64,000 nt of DNA, taken from NCBI GenBank assembly GCA_030407315.1, contig JALQPE010000100.1, positions 217,220 to 281,219 on the forward strand, written 5' to 3'. The notes below the pieces were generated by a model. The model saw nothing but the letters and a program-made list of their open reading frames with translations. It was not told the DNA's origin and ran no database searches. Shown piece after piece: positions 54,197-63,942 of this stretch. Every line of letters begins with the position of its first letter. Within the stretch, counting starts at the first letter, position 1. This DNA comes from Asparagopsis taxiformis (Eukaryota > Rhodophyta > Florideophyceae > Bonnemaisoniales > Bonnemaisoniaceae). The translations under genes and the position numbers were made by a program.

Positions 54197-57100
54197 ATGG
54201 AATGCAAGTATGAAGGGTGCTTCTACTACTGCGTAGATGCTTATGCGCTCGCGCTGCATGAGCGAACGTGTCGCTACCGTTTCAACCCCTCTCCCCAACA
54301 TTTCAACAACGCTCGTGTCCCTGCCGTCACCCATGAGCCTGCTCGAAACGGCGACCATGATTCCCCGCAACCCAGCTCCCCAGACCCAGAATCTGGTCGT
54401 GCTTCCTCCAGCGACTCACCCTGTGACGCTTCACTGCCACCAACCTCAACCCCCTCCCGCGCAGACCTCCTCGTGCAATCCCTCGCCGCCAGTCTCACAA
54501 CCCTCGAGTACAAGGCCGGCGCTGGCCGCGTGAGCGAAGTCATCACCATCCTACAAGACCCCGCATTCTCCCTAGAAAAGTTCAACAGCGCCGTTCGCAC
54601 CGTAGAAGAATGTCGCCACGTTACCGCTTCCATGGTCGAAACACATTTCCGCACCGAAGGTTACAAGAGCCACATCATTCCAGACAAAACTGGTAAGTAC
54701 TCGGCACAGCTGTACCTCCGCGACCCAGTCGACATGCTCCGCAGGCAGTTAGCACTGGCTAACGACCAAAATACTCTCTTCCACCCCTCCCCACAGACCG
54801 CCCCAGACGGCACCGCAATATTTTCTCATCCCCTACACACAGAATTCGCGAAAACGCTGCACCAGGTTACTAGACAGCGCGTGCAGCTCTCGGAAGATCC
54901 ACAGGTCGTATGGGCAGAGGAAAATGATCCCACCGCTTCCTCCTTTGCCGGCCTCCTCCAAGTGTACTCCGACAAGAGCAGCACAAGCCTCAAGAGCTCC
55001 GCAATCGTCGCATACCCCATACACGTCACACTGCTCAACTTCTCCGCCCCCCTCCGTCGCCACTGCATCCGTACCGGCCTCACCATCGTCGGGTATCTTC
55101 CGTACATTGTTAACCCTTCGTCCAACGCCTTGTTCGGTGATGAAATGCCGACAACCTCTAGTTCTGCTAGTCGCGCTCGCAAAATTGATATTCTTCATAA
55201 AGCACTCGAAAAAGTGTTTTCGTCCCTATCCACCGCGTTCTCTTCCGGGTTCCCCTGCACAGACTCCACTGCAACTGCCCGCCAATGCTTTCCCATCCTA
55301 GCCAATTATTGCTGCGACTTTCCAGAGGCCAAAGAGCTCTCATGCACTCGCAACAGCACTACCACCACACATCCCTGCCACCGCTGCTACATCCCCGCCA
55401 CTCAACTTGAATCCAGCGCGCCACACCAGCCCCGCTCCCTCGATGATACACGCTCTGCACGCCAAGAGAGCGCTCAGGAGCATACAACTGCTCCGCTCGA
55501 AGCTCTCTCCCTCCTCGAACAACACTCTGTCCTCGAATCGACCGCTCTTTTACCCACCAACAGTCCCCTAGACCCCTACAACATTTTCTCCTTCGAGCCT
55601 CTGCACAATCTCCACCTCGGCATCTCAAAGCTCATCAAACAGTGCATTGTCCACCGCCTCAGCTCCCCAGACCTCACCACCACTGCCTCCCATTCCGGGA
55701 CACCTCGCACCTTCAAGAAGGTGAAAAAATCCATCCTCGCCGGCTCAAACAGCATTCTGTCCGCTATCGAACGCGACTACTACATCACCGGTCTTCATGT
55801 CGACTTCTCCAAGGGTGAGAAGGGCACCAATTTGAACGGCCTCTTCACGGAGGACGGCATACGCGGCATGCTCGCAGCCAAAGACTATCACCATGTCGAC
55901 ATGGTGTTCCCTTTCATCGCAGCATTCATTGACACATGCTGTGACGAAGTAGATACAGCCCCCCTCACTTCCATCTGCACGCAATACTCTGACCTCGTCG
56001 CATGGGTCATGAAACGCGGTCGCATCAAGCACTGGACTGCCGCCGAACTAGAAAGCCTCCAGAACTCCATTTCCTATTTCAAACAATCAATGCTCTCCAC
56101 CCTCGGCCCATTCCACACCACAGGTCTCAAAACTTTCAAGTTCCATCTTCTAGACCATCTTCCCGGTGACTTGCAGAGATATGGCGCCCTGGAACACATT
56201 GATGCAGGCCCCTACGAACACTCGCATCTTCTGTTCAAACAGAGTTATAGGAAAACCTCTCGAAGGCGCTCCACAGCCATGGAAGAGACTATTCGCCACA
56301 TGGAATTCTCCTTGGCCACTCCAACTGGTCATACCCCATCGAACACATTGGGAAACGCACGCATGATATCGCCCACAGACGGTGCAGTACTCGTTCGCGA
56401 CGGATTCACCGTTGCACTGCACGACTTTGCCTCCCTGCTGCCCGATGCAACCCTCCTCGTTGCAGATATCGACGGACAGCCCGATCCTGCCACTCTTTTG
56501 CCGCTGCACAACTCCTCGTTCCCGTCTGGCACCATAACGCTATTCCAGCAACTCGGTGACACAGCTGCACAAGCGTTCCTCACCCTCGCTAGACTGCGCG
56601 CCACGGCAGAAGGCCCTCCAATACATGACATGGACATTTCCGTCACCGTGGTAAAGTCCGCCTACGTCATGGGAGGGTACGTCCCAGATGCCGACGACTT
56701 TGACCCGCACAGTGGCATGCTTCGCCCCACAAACGTGTCGAGGCACAAGCAGCAGCGCGTCTTTGCAACTTCATCGTTCGGCCCCGCAAAGAGATCGCAG
56801 TACTCCTTTGTCGTCATCTCCGGAACTGCCGATGACTACAGAACCATATGGGTAGGGCGCGTCCTGGCACTGGTACGCCTGCAGTCTCCAAACCTGTTTC
56901 AACCTGTAGAACTCGCTTTCGTTCAGTATATGACCTGCTTTGCCCCAAAAACCGCTGTGGAAAAATCACTTGGGTGCATTTGTTTAAAGTGGTCCACATG
57001 GGACCCGGACAACGGATCCGTTGACAGCAATGACACTGCATCCCACAGTGCAGGTGGTCCTTGGTTTGACCTCATTCCTGCATCTACTATATCTGGCACC

Positions 57101-57235
57101 GTGCACATCGTACGAAGTAACTTTCCAGTCAAGCCATTTACGAAACAAATGCACTGGTCGGACCACCGTTTCTATCTCAACCGCTTCTACACCAACACTG
57201 ATTACCAATTCACAGATGATAATGAAGAAGAATAA
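54197..57235 (+). CDS. Plavaka-like DDE transposase (1012 aa)
   Basis: The N-terminus is a C-x4-C...H-x3-C zinc finger (Cys3, Cys8, His21, Cys25), followed by a disordered stretch to about 90. The catalytic part follows Plavaka transposases of the CACTA/EnSpm clade: VYSDKSSTSLKSSAIVAYPI (Asp259), an RR...IVGYLP block (287-302), FPILANYCCDFPEAKELSC (Asp374) leading to a CHRC zinc pair, EPLHNLHLGISK (467-478), and HLLDHLPGDLQRYG...GPYEHSHLLFKQSYRKTSRR with Glu674. I infer D259/D374/E674 as the catalytic triad. The enzyme should cut element ends and join them to target DNA. AATAAA overlaps the stop region at 57231. The next gene is convergent, 77 bases away. The two other copies in this window lack the ATG. 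Confidence 0.88.
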   Translation: MECKYEGCFYYCVDAYALALHERTCRYRFNPSPQHFNNARVPAVTHEPARNGDHDSPQPSSPDPESGRASSSDSPCDASLPPTSTPSRADLLVQSLAASLTTLEYKAGAGRVSEVITILQDPAFSLEKFNSAVRTVEECRHVTASMVETHFRTEGYKSHIIPDKTGKYSAQLYLRDPVDMLRRQLALANDQNTLFHPSPQTAPDGTAIFSHPLHTEFAKTLHQVTRQRVQLSEDPQVVWAEENDPTASSFAGLLQVYSDKSSTSLKSSAIVAYPIHVTLLNFSAPLRRHCIRTGLTIVGYLPYIVNPSSNALFGDEMPTTSSSASRARKIDILHKALEKVFSSLSTAFSSGFPCTDSTATARQCFPILANYCCDFPEAKELSCTRNSTTTTHPCHRCYIPATQLESSAPHQPRSLDDTRSARQESAQEHTTAPLEALSLLEQHSVLESTALLPTNSPLDPYNIFSFEPLHNLHLGISKLIKQCIVHRLSSPDLTTTASHSGTPRTFKKVKKSILAGSNSILSAIERDYYITGLHVDFSKGEKGTNLNGLFTEDGIRGMLAAKDYHHVDMVFPFIAAFIDTCCDEVDTAPLTSICTQYSDLVAWVMKRGRIKHWTAAELESLQNSISYFKQSMLSTLGPFHTTGLKTFKFHLLDHLPGDLQRYGALEHIDAGPYEHSHLLFKQSYRKTSRRRSTAMEETIRHMEFSLATPTGHTPSNTLGNARMISPTDGAVLVRDGFTVALHDFASLLPDATLLVADIDGQPDPATLLPLHNSSFPSGTITLFQQLGDTAAQAFLTLARLRATAEGPPIHDMDISVTVVKSAYVMGGYVPDADDFDPHSGMLRPTNVSRHKQQRVFATSSFGPAKRSQYSFVVISGTADDYRTIWVGRVLALVRLQSPNLFQPVELAFVQYMTCFAPKTAVEKSLGCICLKWSTWDPDNGSVDSNDTASHSAGGPWFDLIPASTISGTVHIVRSNFPVKPFTKQMHWSDHRFYLNRFYTNTDYQFTDDNEEE

Positions 57236-57312
57236 ATCTAAATCGCAGCACTCTATTGATAATGTACTACATGATAAACCTTCTAGTCAACGTCACATTT
57301 ACTGCACTAATT

Positions 57313-59598
57313 TCAACCATCCTCCATTACGCCAAAACCGTTATCAGCAGTGGCTGCATGGCGCCGCTCCATGCCCCCATACTGTGGGGCATTGATTTCG
57401 ACATTCAGGTTTGCAGTCAGGTGTCCAGCATATGGGTCAACGACGAAAAGTTCTGCGCCAATTAGTCCTTGCGCAATCACACAATCCATTACAGCACCGA
57501 GGTTTGACGTAATATGCGATTGAATCCAATCCTCGGACACTAGAACAAGTGATGAGCAGCGGTTTACATCATCAACGACATGAACAATTCCAGACCCCTC
57601 TCCGCTTTGCCACACTTCAACAGCCTCTCTCGTCACAGTACGGCTTGCAAACACATGCCGTGACTGTGCACTAGTCCGCTGTTCGCTCTCGACAACGTCC
57701 GTTTCTTCCCTTGCTTGCGAGCCTTGGAGACAAGACATGCAGTACACCACCATACCAACTAATTGCTGAAAAGCTACCCCCACATATTGACTGTACCGCC
57801 TTGTAAACTCCTTCTGCCGTGCACCTCCTTTCCCCTTCGGTTCATCCAAACACTCCACAGTAGTCACTAGCCAAGCATCCAGGCGCGCCAGCGTTAGTAT
57901 GCTCGTCTCTATGTCCATTACTTGTTCTGGTCGTATCGAATAACCCCTGAAGATGTCCAGCACATTCACAGCTACTCGGTTGTTAAACCATGCATCACCA
58001 TTCACTTCCATTTCGAAGCTGTCAGGAACCAAGCCTTTGCTGTATCGCAGCTCTGAGAACGGTGCCGTTCGCCACCTCCCCATATCCAAATCACCGTTAC
58101 TTTCCCGTTTCAAAAGCTTCTCAGACGCTTCGCGCTTTTGTTCCTCTCGCTCGTCCATCTCAGCTCGCGTCGTCAGCATCGTGCATCTAGACATTAATTT
58201 CGTGTACCCCAGCGAACCGAACAATCTGTCCCTCGCATTACGCTTCCGTGCACTCATCACGTCGGACAGTTTCTGCGTCACCTTCACTTTCAATTCCTTG
58301 CTCCCCGCCACAGCCTCTTGACAGCACACACGCTGCTCCTCATCGGAAAACACATCACACCACGGACTTTGACGCAGTACGTGTCGCACCAAGTCATTCA
58401 GCAGATCACTCTCGTCCCTGTACGAAGGTGTATACCACTGCAGATTCTTGATGATATAGCCCGGAGGGGTAGCAATATATCCTACACCGTTTTCGCTCCA
58501 AAGTGCCCCTTCTACCGGCTCTACCTCGATGGTACGTCCAGTCCAACGTCTCTGCGTTTGTTCCGCTATAGGGTCCAGCTCCATAGTCTCGTTCTTGCAC
58601 CACTTTGTCAGGTTTTCCTCAACCGCCCTAAGAACTCCAAGGTATTTCACAGGAATGGCTTTCTGTATTTTCGACTTACCGCCACCGTGATCACTGATTC
58701 TACCTGTTCTCGCAATTGCAGTAAGGCTGGCATTTTCCGCCTGCAGAGTCTTCACCTTAGCCTCCAACGCAACAATCTCCGTGGTGAGCGCCTTGTTTGC
58801 TATGTCCTGGCTAAACACTTTTTTTTCCAGCTCCGCGATCTTCTTCTTCTGCGCATTGATGCGACTCGCCATTAAATCGATGGATTCCGGCGGATGCAAC
58901 CTCTCTGCCCTCACCGTCCCCCCATCTCCCACGCTATCGGGAATATGATGTCCTCCATCGCCAATAGCCTGACGTCGCGGGGGCGTTACGCGCATATTTG
59001 GCACCAATGACACTCTGTTGTGACGAGGCCCGCACTCCGGCTGCTCTCTCCCCTCAGTACCACCTGACCGCCGATGATAGTTGGCATCCTGTGAACGTTG
59101 CTCAGAAACAACATCCCTTGCCGCTATCCTCGGGTCCCTGACTGCATTACCTGCTGGGGCTGATGTACTCGGCATAGTTGGCGCAGTGGGGGTCACAGCC
59201 TCCAGTGTGTCGGAAGCCCCCGGCTGGGACTCCGTCTGCAGCACCTCCGCATCTGCCAACCCGGGAGGAACTACCTTTGCCATAGCACTCTGCCGCAATT
59301 CCAACATGTTTTGAGCCACTATCATGTCATCATCATGATGTTCACTGTCCCTGCGAGCACGCTTGCCTCGGTCAAGCCCCATCTCTCTCCGCGCCGTTCC
59401 TCCTTCCTCACTTTCTCGCTGCGGATCCCCAGTTCTGCGCCGGTCCGTCTTGCGACTACCGGACCGCGGTTCAATGCTGCCGGTAGGCCCAGACCGCTTC
59501 TTCGCACGGGATTGTCGGGCACTCGATACAGCAGCTGCTGACCGGGTTTTCTGGAGGCCCGGAGGCTTTGGAGCTTTCTTCGCAATACGCGGCGGCAT
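57313..59598 (-). CDS. Accessory protein of the Plavaka-like element (761 aa)
   Basis: The frame starts at an ATG at 59598 and is intact. Residues 1-90 are strongly basic (MPPRIAKKAPKPPG, KRARRDSEHH) and could carry a nuclear signal. A long disordered part follows to about 240, then a coiled coil at 242-296 (RINAQKKKIAELEKK...LEAKVKTLQAENASL). The rest is globular with no recognised domain (RYSQYVGVAFQQLVG near 600, SEDWIQSHITSNLGA further on). CACTA-clade elements often encode a second, DNA-binding helper protein; this gene is placed like one. Whether it binds the subterminal repeats is unknown. It is found with the transposase in both element copies, which ties it to the transposon. Confidence 0.8.
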   Translation of the reverse strand: MPPRIAKKAPKPPGLQKTRSAAAVSSARQSRAKKRSGPTGSIEPRSGSRKTDRRRTGDPQRESEEGGTARREMGLDRGKRARRDSEHHDDDMIVAQNMLELRQSAMAKVVPPGLADAEVLQTESQPGASDTLEAVTPTAPTMPSTSAPAGNAVRDPRIAARDVVSEQRSQDANYHRRSGGTEGREQPECGPRHNRVSLVPNMRVTPPRRQAIGDGGHHIPDSVGDGGTVRAERLHPPESIDLMASRINAQKKKIAELEKKVFSQDIANKALTTEIVALEAKVKTLQAENASLTAIARTGRISDHGGGKSKIQKAIPVKYLGVLRAVEENLTKWCKNETMELDPIAEQTQRRWTGRTIEVEPVEGALWSENGVGYIATPPGYIIKNLQWYTPSYRDESDLLNDLVRHVLRQSPWCDVFSDEEQRVCCQEAVAGSKELKVKVTQKLSDVMSARKRNARDRLFGSLGYTKLMSRCTMLTTRAEMDEREEQKREASEKLLKRESNGDLDMGRWRTAPFSELRYSKGLVPDSFEMEVNGDAWFNNRVAVNVLDIFRGYSIRPEQVMDIETSILTLARLDAWLVTTVECLDEPKGKGGARQKEFTRRYSQYVGVAFQQLVGMVVYCMSCLQGSQAREETDVVESEQRTSAQSRHVFASRTVTREAVEVWQSGEGSGIVHVVDDVNRCSSLVLVSEDWIQSHITSNLGAVMDCVIAQGLIGAELFVVDPYAGHLTANLNVEINAPQYGGMERRHAATADNGFGVMEDG

Positions 59599-59660
59599 AA
59601 TGAAGCTTTCCCGGAAGCGATGGAACGATTGAGTTGCACGAGATACAAAAAAGATTGCTG

Positions 59661-59832
59661 TATAGTGTCGGTAACCACAACGGTCTGCGATGAACGTTCA
59701 GGTCAGGTCAAGTACCGGATAATACGCCAACAGCCCAGATTGTATACGGTAGGCAGTCATCAACAGTATTTAATGAGGTACAATTACAGCTGTCGAGCTA
59801 GGCCGCGAGCACCCCTATGTCCGGAAGACGTC
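59661..59832. other. Upstream region of the accessory gene
   Basis: This contains the expected promoter side of the 761 aa gene and possibly the unrecognised right end of the transposon. No gene is seen. Confidence 0.35.
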
Positions 59833-59996
59833 CTGATTTGAATTAAAATTTGGGCTATTCTCAAAAACATGCACATGTGAACATGTTTTTGAGATGGGGG
59901 TGTGCCGTACGGCACAATCGACCGCCCAAATCGATGTTTTTTGCAATATTTTTTTGTGCCCGAAATTTTAGAATTTCTGGGCTGGCCAGCAATGCA
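59833..59996. repeat. MITE-like hairpin repeat, copy A
   Basis: A 164 bp unit found three times. It begins GAATTAAAATTTGGGC and, near the right end, has GCCCGAAATTTTAGAATTTC, an imperfect inverted pair. Inside are a 12 bp perfect stem (CTCAAAAACATG, 59860-59871, with 59882-59893) and a 14 bp palindrome GTGCCGTACGGCAC (59902-59915). It encodes nothing recognisable. Terminal inversion and small size suggest a non-autonomous DNA element. Confidence 0.75.
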
Positions 59997-60220
59997 ATCG
60001 AGCTGGACATCCACCGGACGTCCATTTCAGGTTGGTCGTGAGAGAGCGGGGCGGGACCATGATGGAACAAGGACCAAGACCTGTCCCTGGCGTATTGAGC
60101 CTGAAATTGACCCTTCGTCAGACGCCATTTAGCCTTACAGTTGGTGCTTACAGAAGCCAGTGATGACCCCGCTCGGGGCGGCGGTCGGTTCCTGGGGCCG
60201 TTGTGGCCAAATTAGACACC

Positions 60221-60383
60221 CTGATTTGAATTAAAATTTGGGCTATTCTCAAAAACATGCACATGTGAACATGTTTTTGAAATGGGGGTGTGCCGTACGG
60301 CACAATCGGCCGCCCAAATCAAGGTTTTTTACAATATTTTTGCTGCCCGAAATTCTACAATTTCTGGGCTGGCCAGTAATGCA
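60221..60383. repeat. MITE-like hairpin repeat, copy B
   Basis: The same unit as at 59833, with a one-base change at the end of the hairpin stem and a few substitutions; flanking DNA differs on both sides (ATTAGACACC before, TTAGCTATG after). Confidence 0.75.
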
Positions 60384-60837
60384 TTAGCTATGTGCTCTAA
60401 ACCGATTCTAACAAGCAGAAAGAATCCTCTCCTTCATGACGATGCTCTCGAATTGAGTGCAATGCAACGGACTCCCTCCAGGAGAACGACAAAGCATCGT
60501 CTTTTGCAAGACATTTTCGTACGAAAAATAATCGAAACACATATTTGACTTTAACCTAACAGCTATCGCGAGCACCGTACTCAGCTAAATTTCCTCTGTA
60601 ATTTCCTTCCTCCAACCAATCAATAGCCGCTTGGTCACAGGCTTAAAAGCCTTCCACTATTTGTCCTATCCATCGAAGAGGGTTCGATCCAGGCCTTGAT
60701 GGGTGTGGAACCCGAGAACTTGAAAATGGAACATATTGCGACAGAGATGAGATGTCATTCTCTTTCGTTTACTTTTTTCTAACAAGATTCTAAACGTCTA
60801 CGCAGCGGAACGAACCCAATGTCGTCCGTCCGTTTTC
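60384..60837. other. Unannotated stretch
   Basis: No protein-like frame, RNA gene or shared repeat seen. Confidence 0.4.
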
Positions 60838-61200
60838 AGCCCGGTGAGATGTTTTTGCCATTAACGGAGGTGGAGGCGGCTATGGAGGAAGCCTGCGGTT
60901 CGGGTATTCTTTCCATTAACGGAGGTGGAGGTGGCGGCTTTGGAGGAAGCCTGGAGAACATGTGAGATGTCAGTACCCATGGATCACAAGAAAAACATGT
61001 AGAGGTCCAGTTTGGATATTGTTGCCATTAACGGAGGCGGAGGAGGCGGCTACGGTGGAAGCCTGGAGAGCATGTGAGATGTCAGTACCCATGGATCACA
61101 TGAAGAACATGTTGAGGTGCGGTTCGGATATTCTTTCCATTAACGGAGGCGGAGGAGGCGGCTACGGTGGAAGCCTGGAGAAGAATAGAATAGTCCTATA
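60838..61200 (+). repeat. Minisatellite encoding a glycine-rich motif (about 113 bp period)
   Basis: Four copies of CCATTAACGGAGGNGGAGGNGGC...GGAAGCC occur at about 60850, 60912, 61023 and 61138. The last three units also share CATGTGAGATGTCAGTACCC and GGATCACA. In one frame the core reads SINGGGGGGYGGSLE. Stops between units mean no continuous long protein is encoded. It could be a decayed glycine-rich repeat gene or a simple expansion. Confidence 0.65.
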
Positions 61201-61480
61201 CCCATGGATCACAAGTAGACGTAGTTGGGCTCCTTTTCGAAGCCCATTCGTCTCTTGAATAAATTTAGCACCCAAATCATATACGATTGCCGAGTTGACA
61301 CCCGTATGTCTCGTTGGTAGAAATAGCAGGGGTTCCACCACTCAGCTGGCGGGAAGTAGTTACTGATTATATGAGATATGGCTTAGCTCCCGCCAAAACC
61401 GATAGCTCTGGGCTCAGGTTCTCCAAATGTGGTTATACGAATGTGTTCTGACAATGGTAGAAGACGAATATCTGCATCCT

Positions 61481-61640
61481 GCTTTGAATTAAAATTTGGG
61501 CTATTCTCAAAAACATGCACATGTGAACATGTTTTTGAGATGGGGGTGTGCCGTACGGCACAATCGACCGCCGAAATCGATGTTTTTTGCAATATTTTTC
61601 TGCCCGAAATTGTAGAATTTCTGGGCTGGCCAGCAATGCA
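61481..61640. repeat. MITE-like hairpin repeat, copy C
   Basis: The same unit, with hairpin and 14 bp palindrome both preserved. Copies A and C, but not B, are followed within 12 bases by GGACATCC. Confidence 0.75.
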
Positions 61641-61991
61641 TCTGAGTCGGACATCCCCACGTCCAGTGGCCGTCCGGATGTCGCTCACCTGGTAAGCGTG
61701 AGGCACCTGTGTCAACCTATGTGACTGGCGGCCTTGCAGTACAACACTCAAAGGCAGGGAATCACAATCTTTTTAAAATTTTTTCTCTACCACGTATCCG
61801 TCACAACTTATTACCTACACCGGTTACGGGTTTCAAGACCTTTCCAGTGCTGTGTACCCGTATACTCTGTTCCGTTCGATATCAACCAGTGTTCCTCACG
61901 AAAGAGTGCAAACGTCACGAGATACGTCGTCAAATTTGACTGTCTCGCCGAGCGGTCGCCATCCTGTACCGAATTTTCCACTCATTCCATT

Positions 61992-63942
61992 ATGACGAAT
62001 AAGCGCAGGCGCAACAGCAATCCGATCGTTGACGACGCAACCGTGCCAATTCTGCGCGAACCCGCTAGCCCTTGGGAGGATTCTAGTGACATGGGTACAC
62101 GTCGAAACGTAGGTCGCGCCGCCCGCGAAACTACTCTCGCTGGCAAAGACTTCCTCCGCCTCTTGCTGGATTTATTCGCCCACTCAAGTTTCGCAGACTT
62201 GACGGACAAGCCGGGAGGTTTCACATACGCGGACCTTGGCGCTTGGGTTGCGCAGGGCACGGAAGAACAATTTGTGGCGCTGCAAGGTCGACTCAGCATG
62301 TCCTTCAGCGGTCGTTCGAAGAATGCTGGAGTCGAGGCGGATGTTGCCGAAATCGTCATGGCAGAGATGAACGTTGAGCGAGCCAAGCAGATTGTTCGTC
62401 TGGCATTACCCATTGCCGAGTTTTCAAGACAGGATGAGCGTATCGGGCAATGGGTTGAGCACTGCATCCTTTCTGGGATCGTGCCGCAGACCTTCCTTAT
62501 TGGATGTAACATGCTTCCTTCGCCACTACAGGCGCCGCAGCGCGGGGAACCAAGCGCCTTCGTTCTTGCTCCACCGGAAACGTTCGAGGTATTGATGTAT
62601 TTCCAAGCGTTGTCTATCATCCGAAATCACAACAAGAACCTGCCGCGTCGCCGAATAGGAGATGCGGCCGAAGAGGGGAACGAAGCCGCACGCGTCCCAG
62701 CCCATCGGAAAAGCACTAATCGAGCTTGTTACGTGGTTCAAGTTTTATACCATGCTTGGACCGATGTGGCCTACGCCGCAAAGTTTTCCAGCTTCGAAGA
62801 GTTGATGGCGCCGTACATCATTTTCGACAGCAGTGAGCATTGGTTTGACGTGCTCGATGAAGGTCTATTCGCACCGATGGAGCAGAAGCTAGATCTCTAC
62901 CACAACAAAGCTCCCCTATCTCATCCTGATGGATATGGTGGAAAAGTAGAGGACAAGAACCAGTGCGCAGCACAGTGCTTTAGGGACCTTGTGAGGAAGT
63001 TCTTCGACCGGTTGCAGTTTCTTATCGTCAACCCGGACCTGTACACCTGGCCGGAGTCCGACCGCTGGGGGCACTGGAAATATACTTCTCAAGCGGGAAA
63101 TCCGACAAGCTGCCAGCGTATTTTGACACCCTCGACGAAGACGTTATGGCTGTCCTCCGCCGGCACCACAAGCCGCGGACGCAGAAAAGGTCCCCAAGCC
63201 GGTTGATGACACTCCCACTCGTCGCAACACAGGAGGGAGAGGTTTGGTTCCGTCGACAAGACACACAACCAGGCTTCAACTTGGACCTGGGAGGACCAGT
63301 CTTACTGCCCAAGGGCCGTCTCCCCCGTCACCGTCACCCCATGCGACAGAAGAGCAGGAAAGTGAAGGGCAGGCTCTCGCAAAGGACTTTCTTTCGAAAA
63401 TGAGTCAGTATTGCCGGGTGTACGACGTCCCTTTCGAAGATTTGGTCAGTGCCGACGAGAGCCGAGAACACGTGCCCATCACGGGCAACGTTCAGCTCAT
63501 TCTGATGATCCGCCCTACAATGTTCGTCGTAAGAGGAACGATTCCAACTCTTCGTACGACAGGCTAACTGCAGAAGATAGCAGGCTAGCATCGAAGTTTT
63601 GACGAGCTGTTGCGCCCGGTGGCCACGGCATCGTGTTCTGCTCGGTTTGCAGTTCTACGATGGTTCCATTACTTGGAAACGTACAAAGGACCGCAGTCAG
63701 AAGGCCCAACCGATACTGCTGCCAGTGATGACGGGTCGGATGAAGAAGAGGTTACGTCCATGAATTCGGACTCCGAAGCATCGCAGCACAGTGGCGAAGA
63801 AAGTGCGGATGAGGAGGAGGACGAGGAGGAGGAGGACGTCGTTCGGAATTCAGTTTTCTTCGTTGACGAGTTACCTCTGTTGTTTGTCCGACTACCTGGG
63901 CACCTCTATCAAATGCCGGGGCGGAAGGGTACCAACGCATGA
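61992..63942 (+). pseudogene. Hypothetical gene, frameshifted, with an acidic tail
   Basis: From the ATG at 61992 a 404-codon frame reads a basic start (MTNKRRRNSNPIVDD) and a globular helical protein (AKDFLRLLLDLF-like, VERAKQIVRLALPIAEFSRQDERIGQWVEHC, MYFQALSIIRNHNKNLP). At about 63070 the likely continuation moves to a second frame (SSGKSDKLPAYFDTLDEDVM). Near 63185 it moves to a third (KVPKPVDDTPTRRNT ... ATEEQESEGQALAKDFLSK), with a further break near 63567 before an acidic tail (DDGSDEEE, ADEEEDEEEEDVV). I recognise no domain. Two or three frameshifts suggest a pseudogene, though small introns cannot be excluded. The surroundings suggest it could be transposon-encoded. Confidence 0.5.

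Larger units (their letters stand above)
51312..59660 (+). mobile_element. Apparently intact Plavaka-like DNA transposon (copy 3)
   Basis: The left terminus CGTCTGTGTTTTCGGAAG at 51312 matches both ends of the palindromic element at 2850-13273. Inside are eleven 43 bp units, five 24 bp units, a 1.6 kb leader, a full transposase gene and a full convergent accessory gene. The right terminus could not be found: no inverted copy of the left end is visible between 59600 and the window end. The right border given is the first position after the accessory gene leader and is approximate. The element may be 5' complete and 3' truncated. Confidence 0.8.

Noticed and set aside
60962..61258. 98-codon frame across the glycine minisatellite
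   Set aside because: It crosses repeat units in changing frames; the open stretch is a by-product of the repeats.
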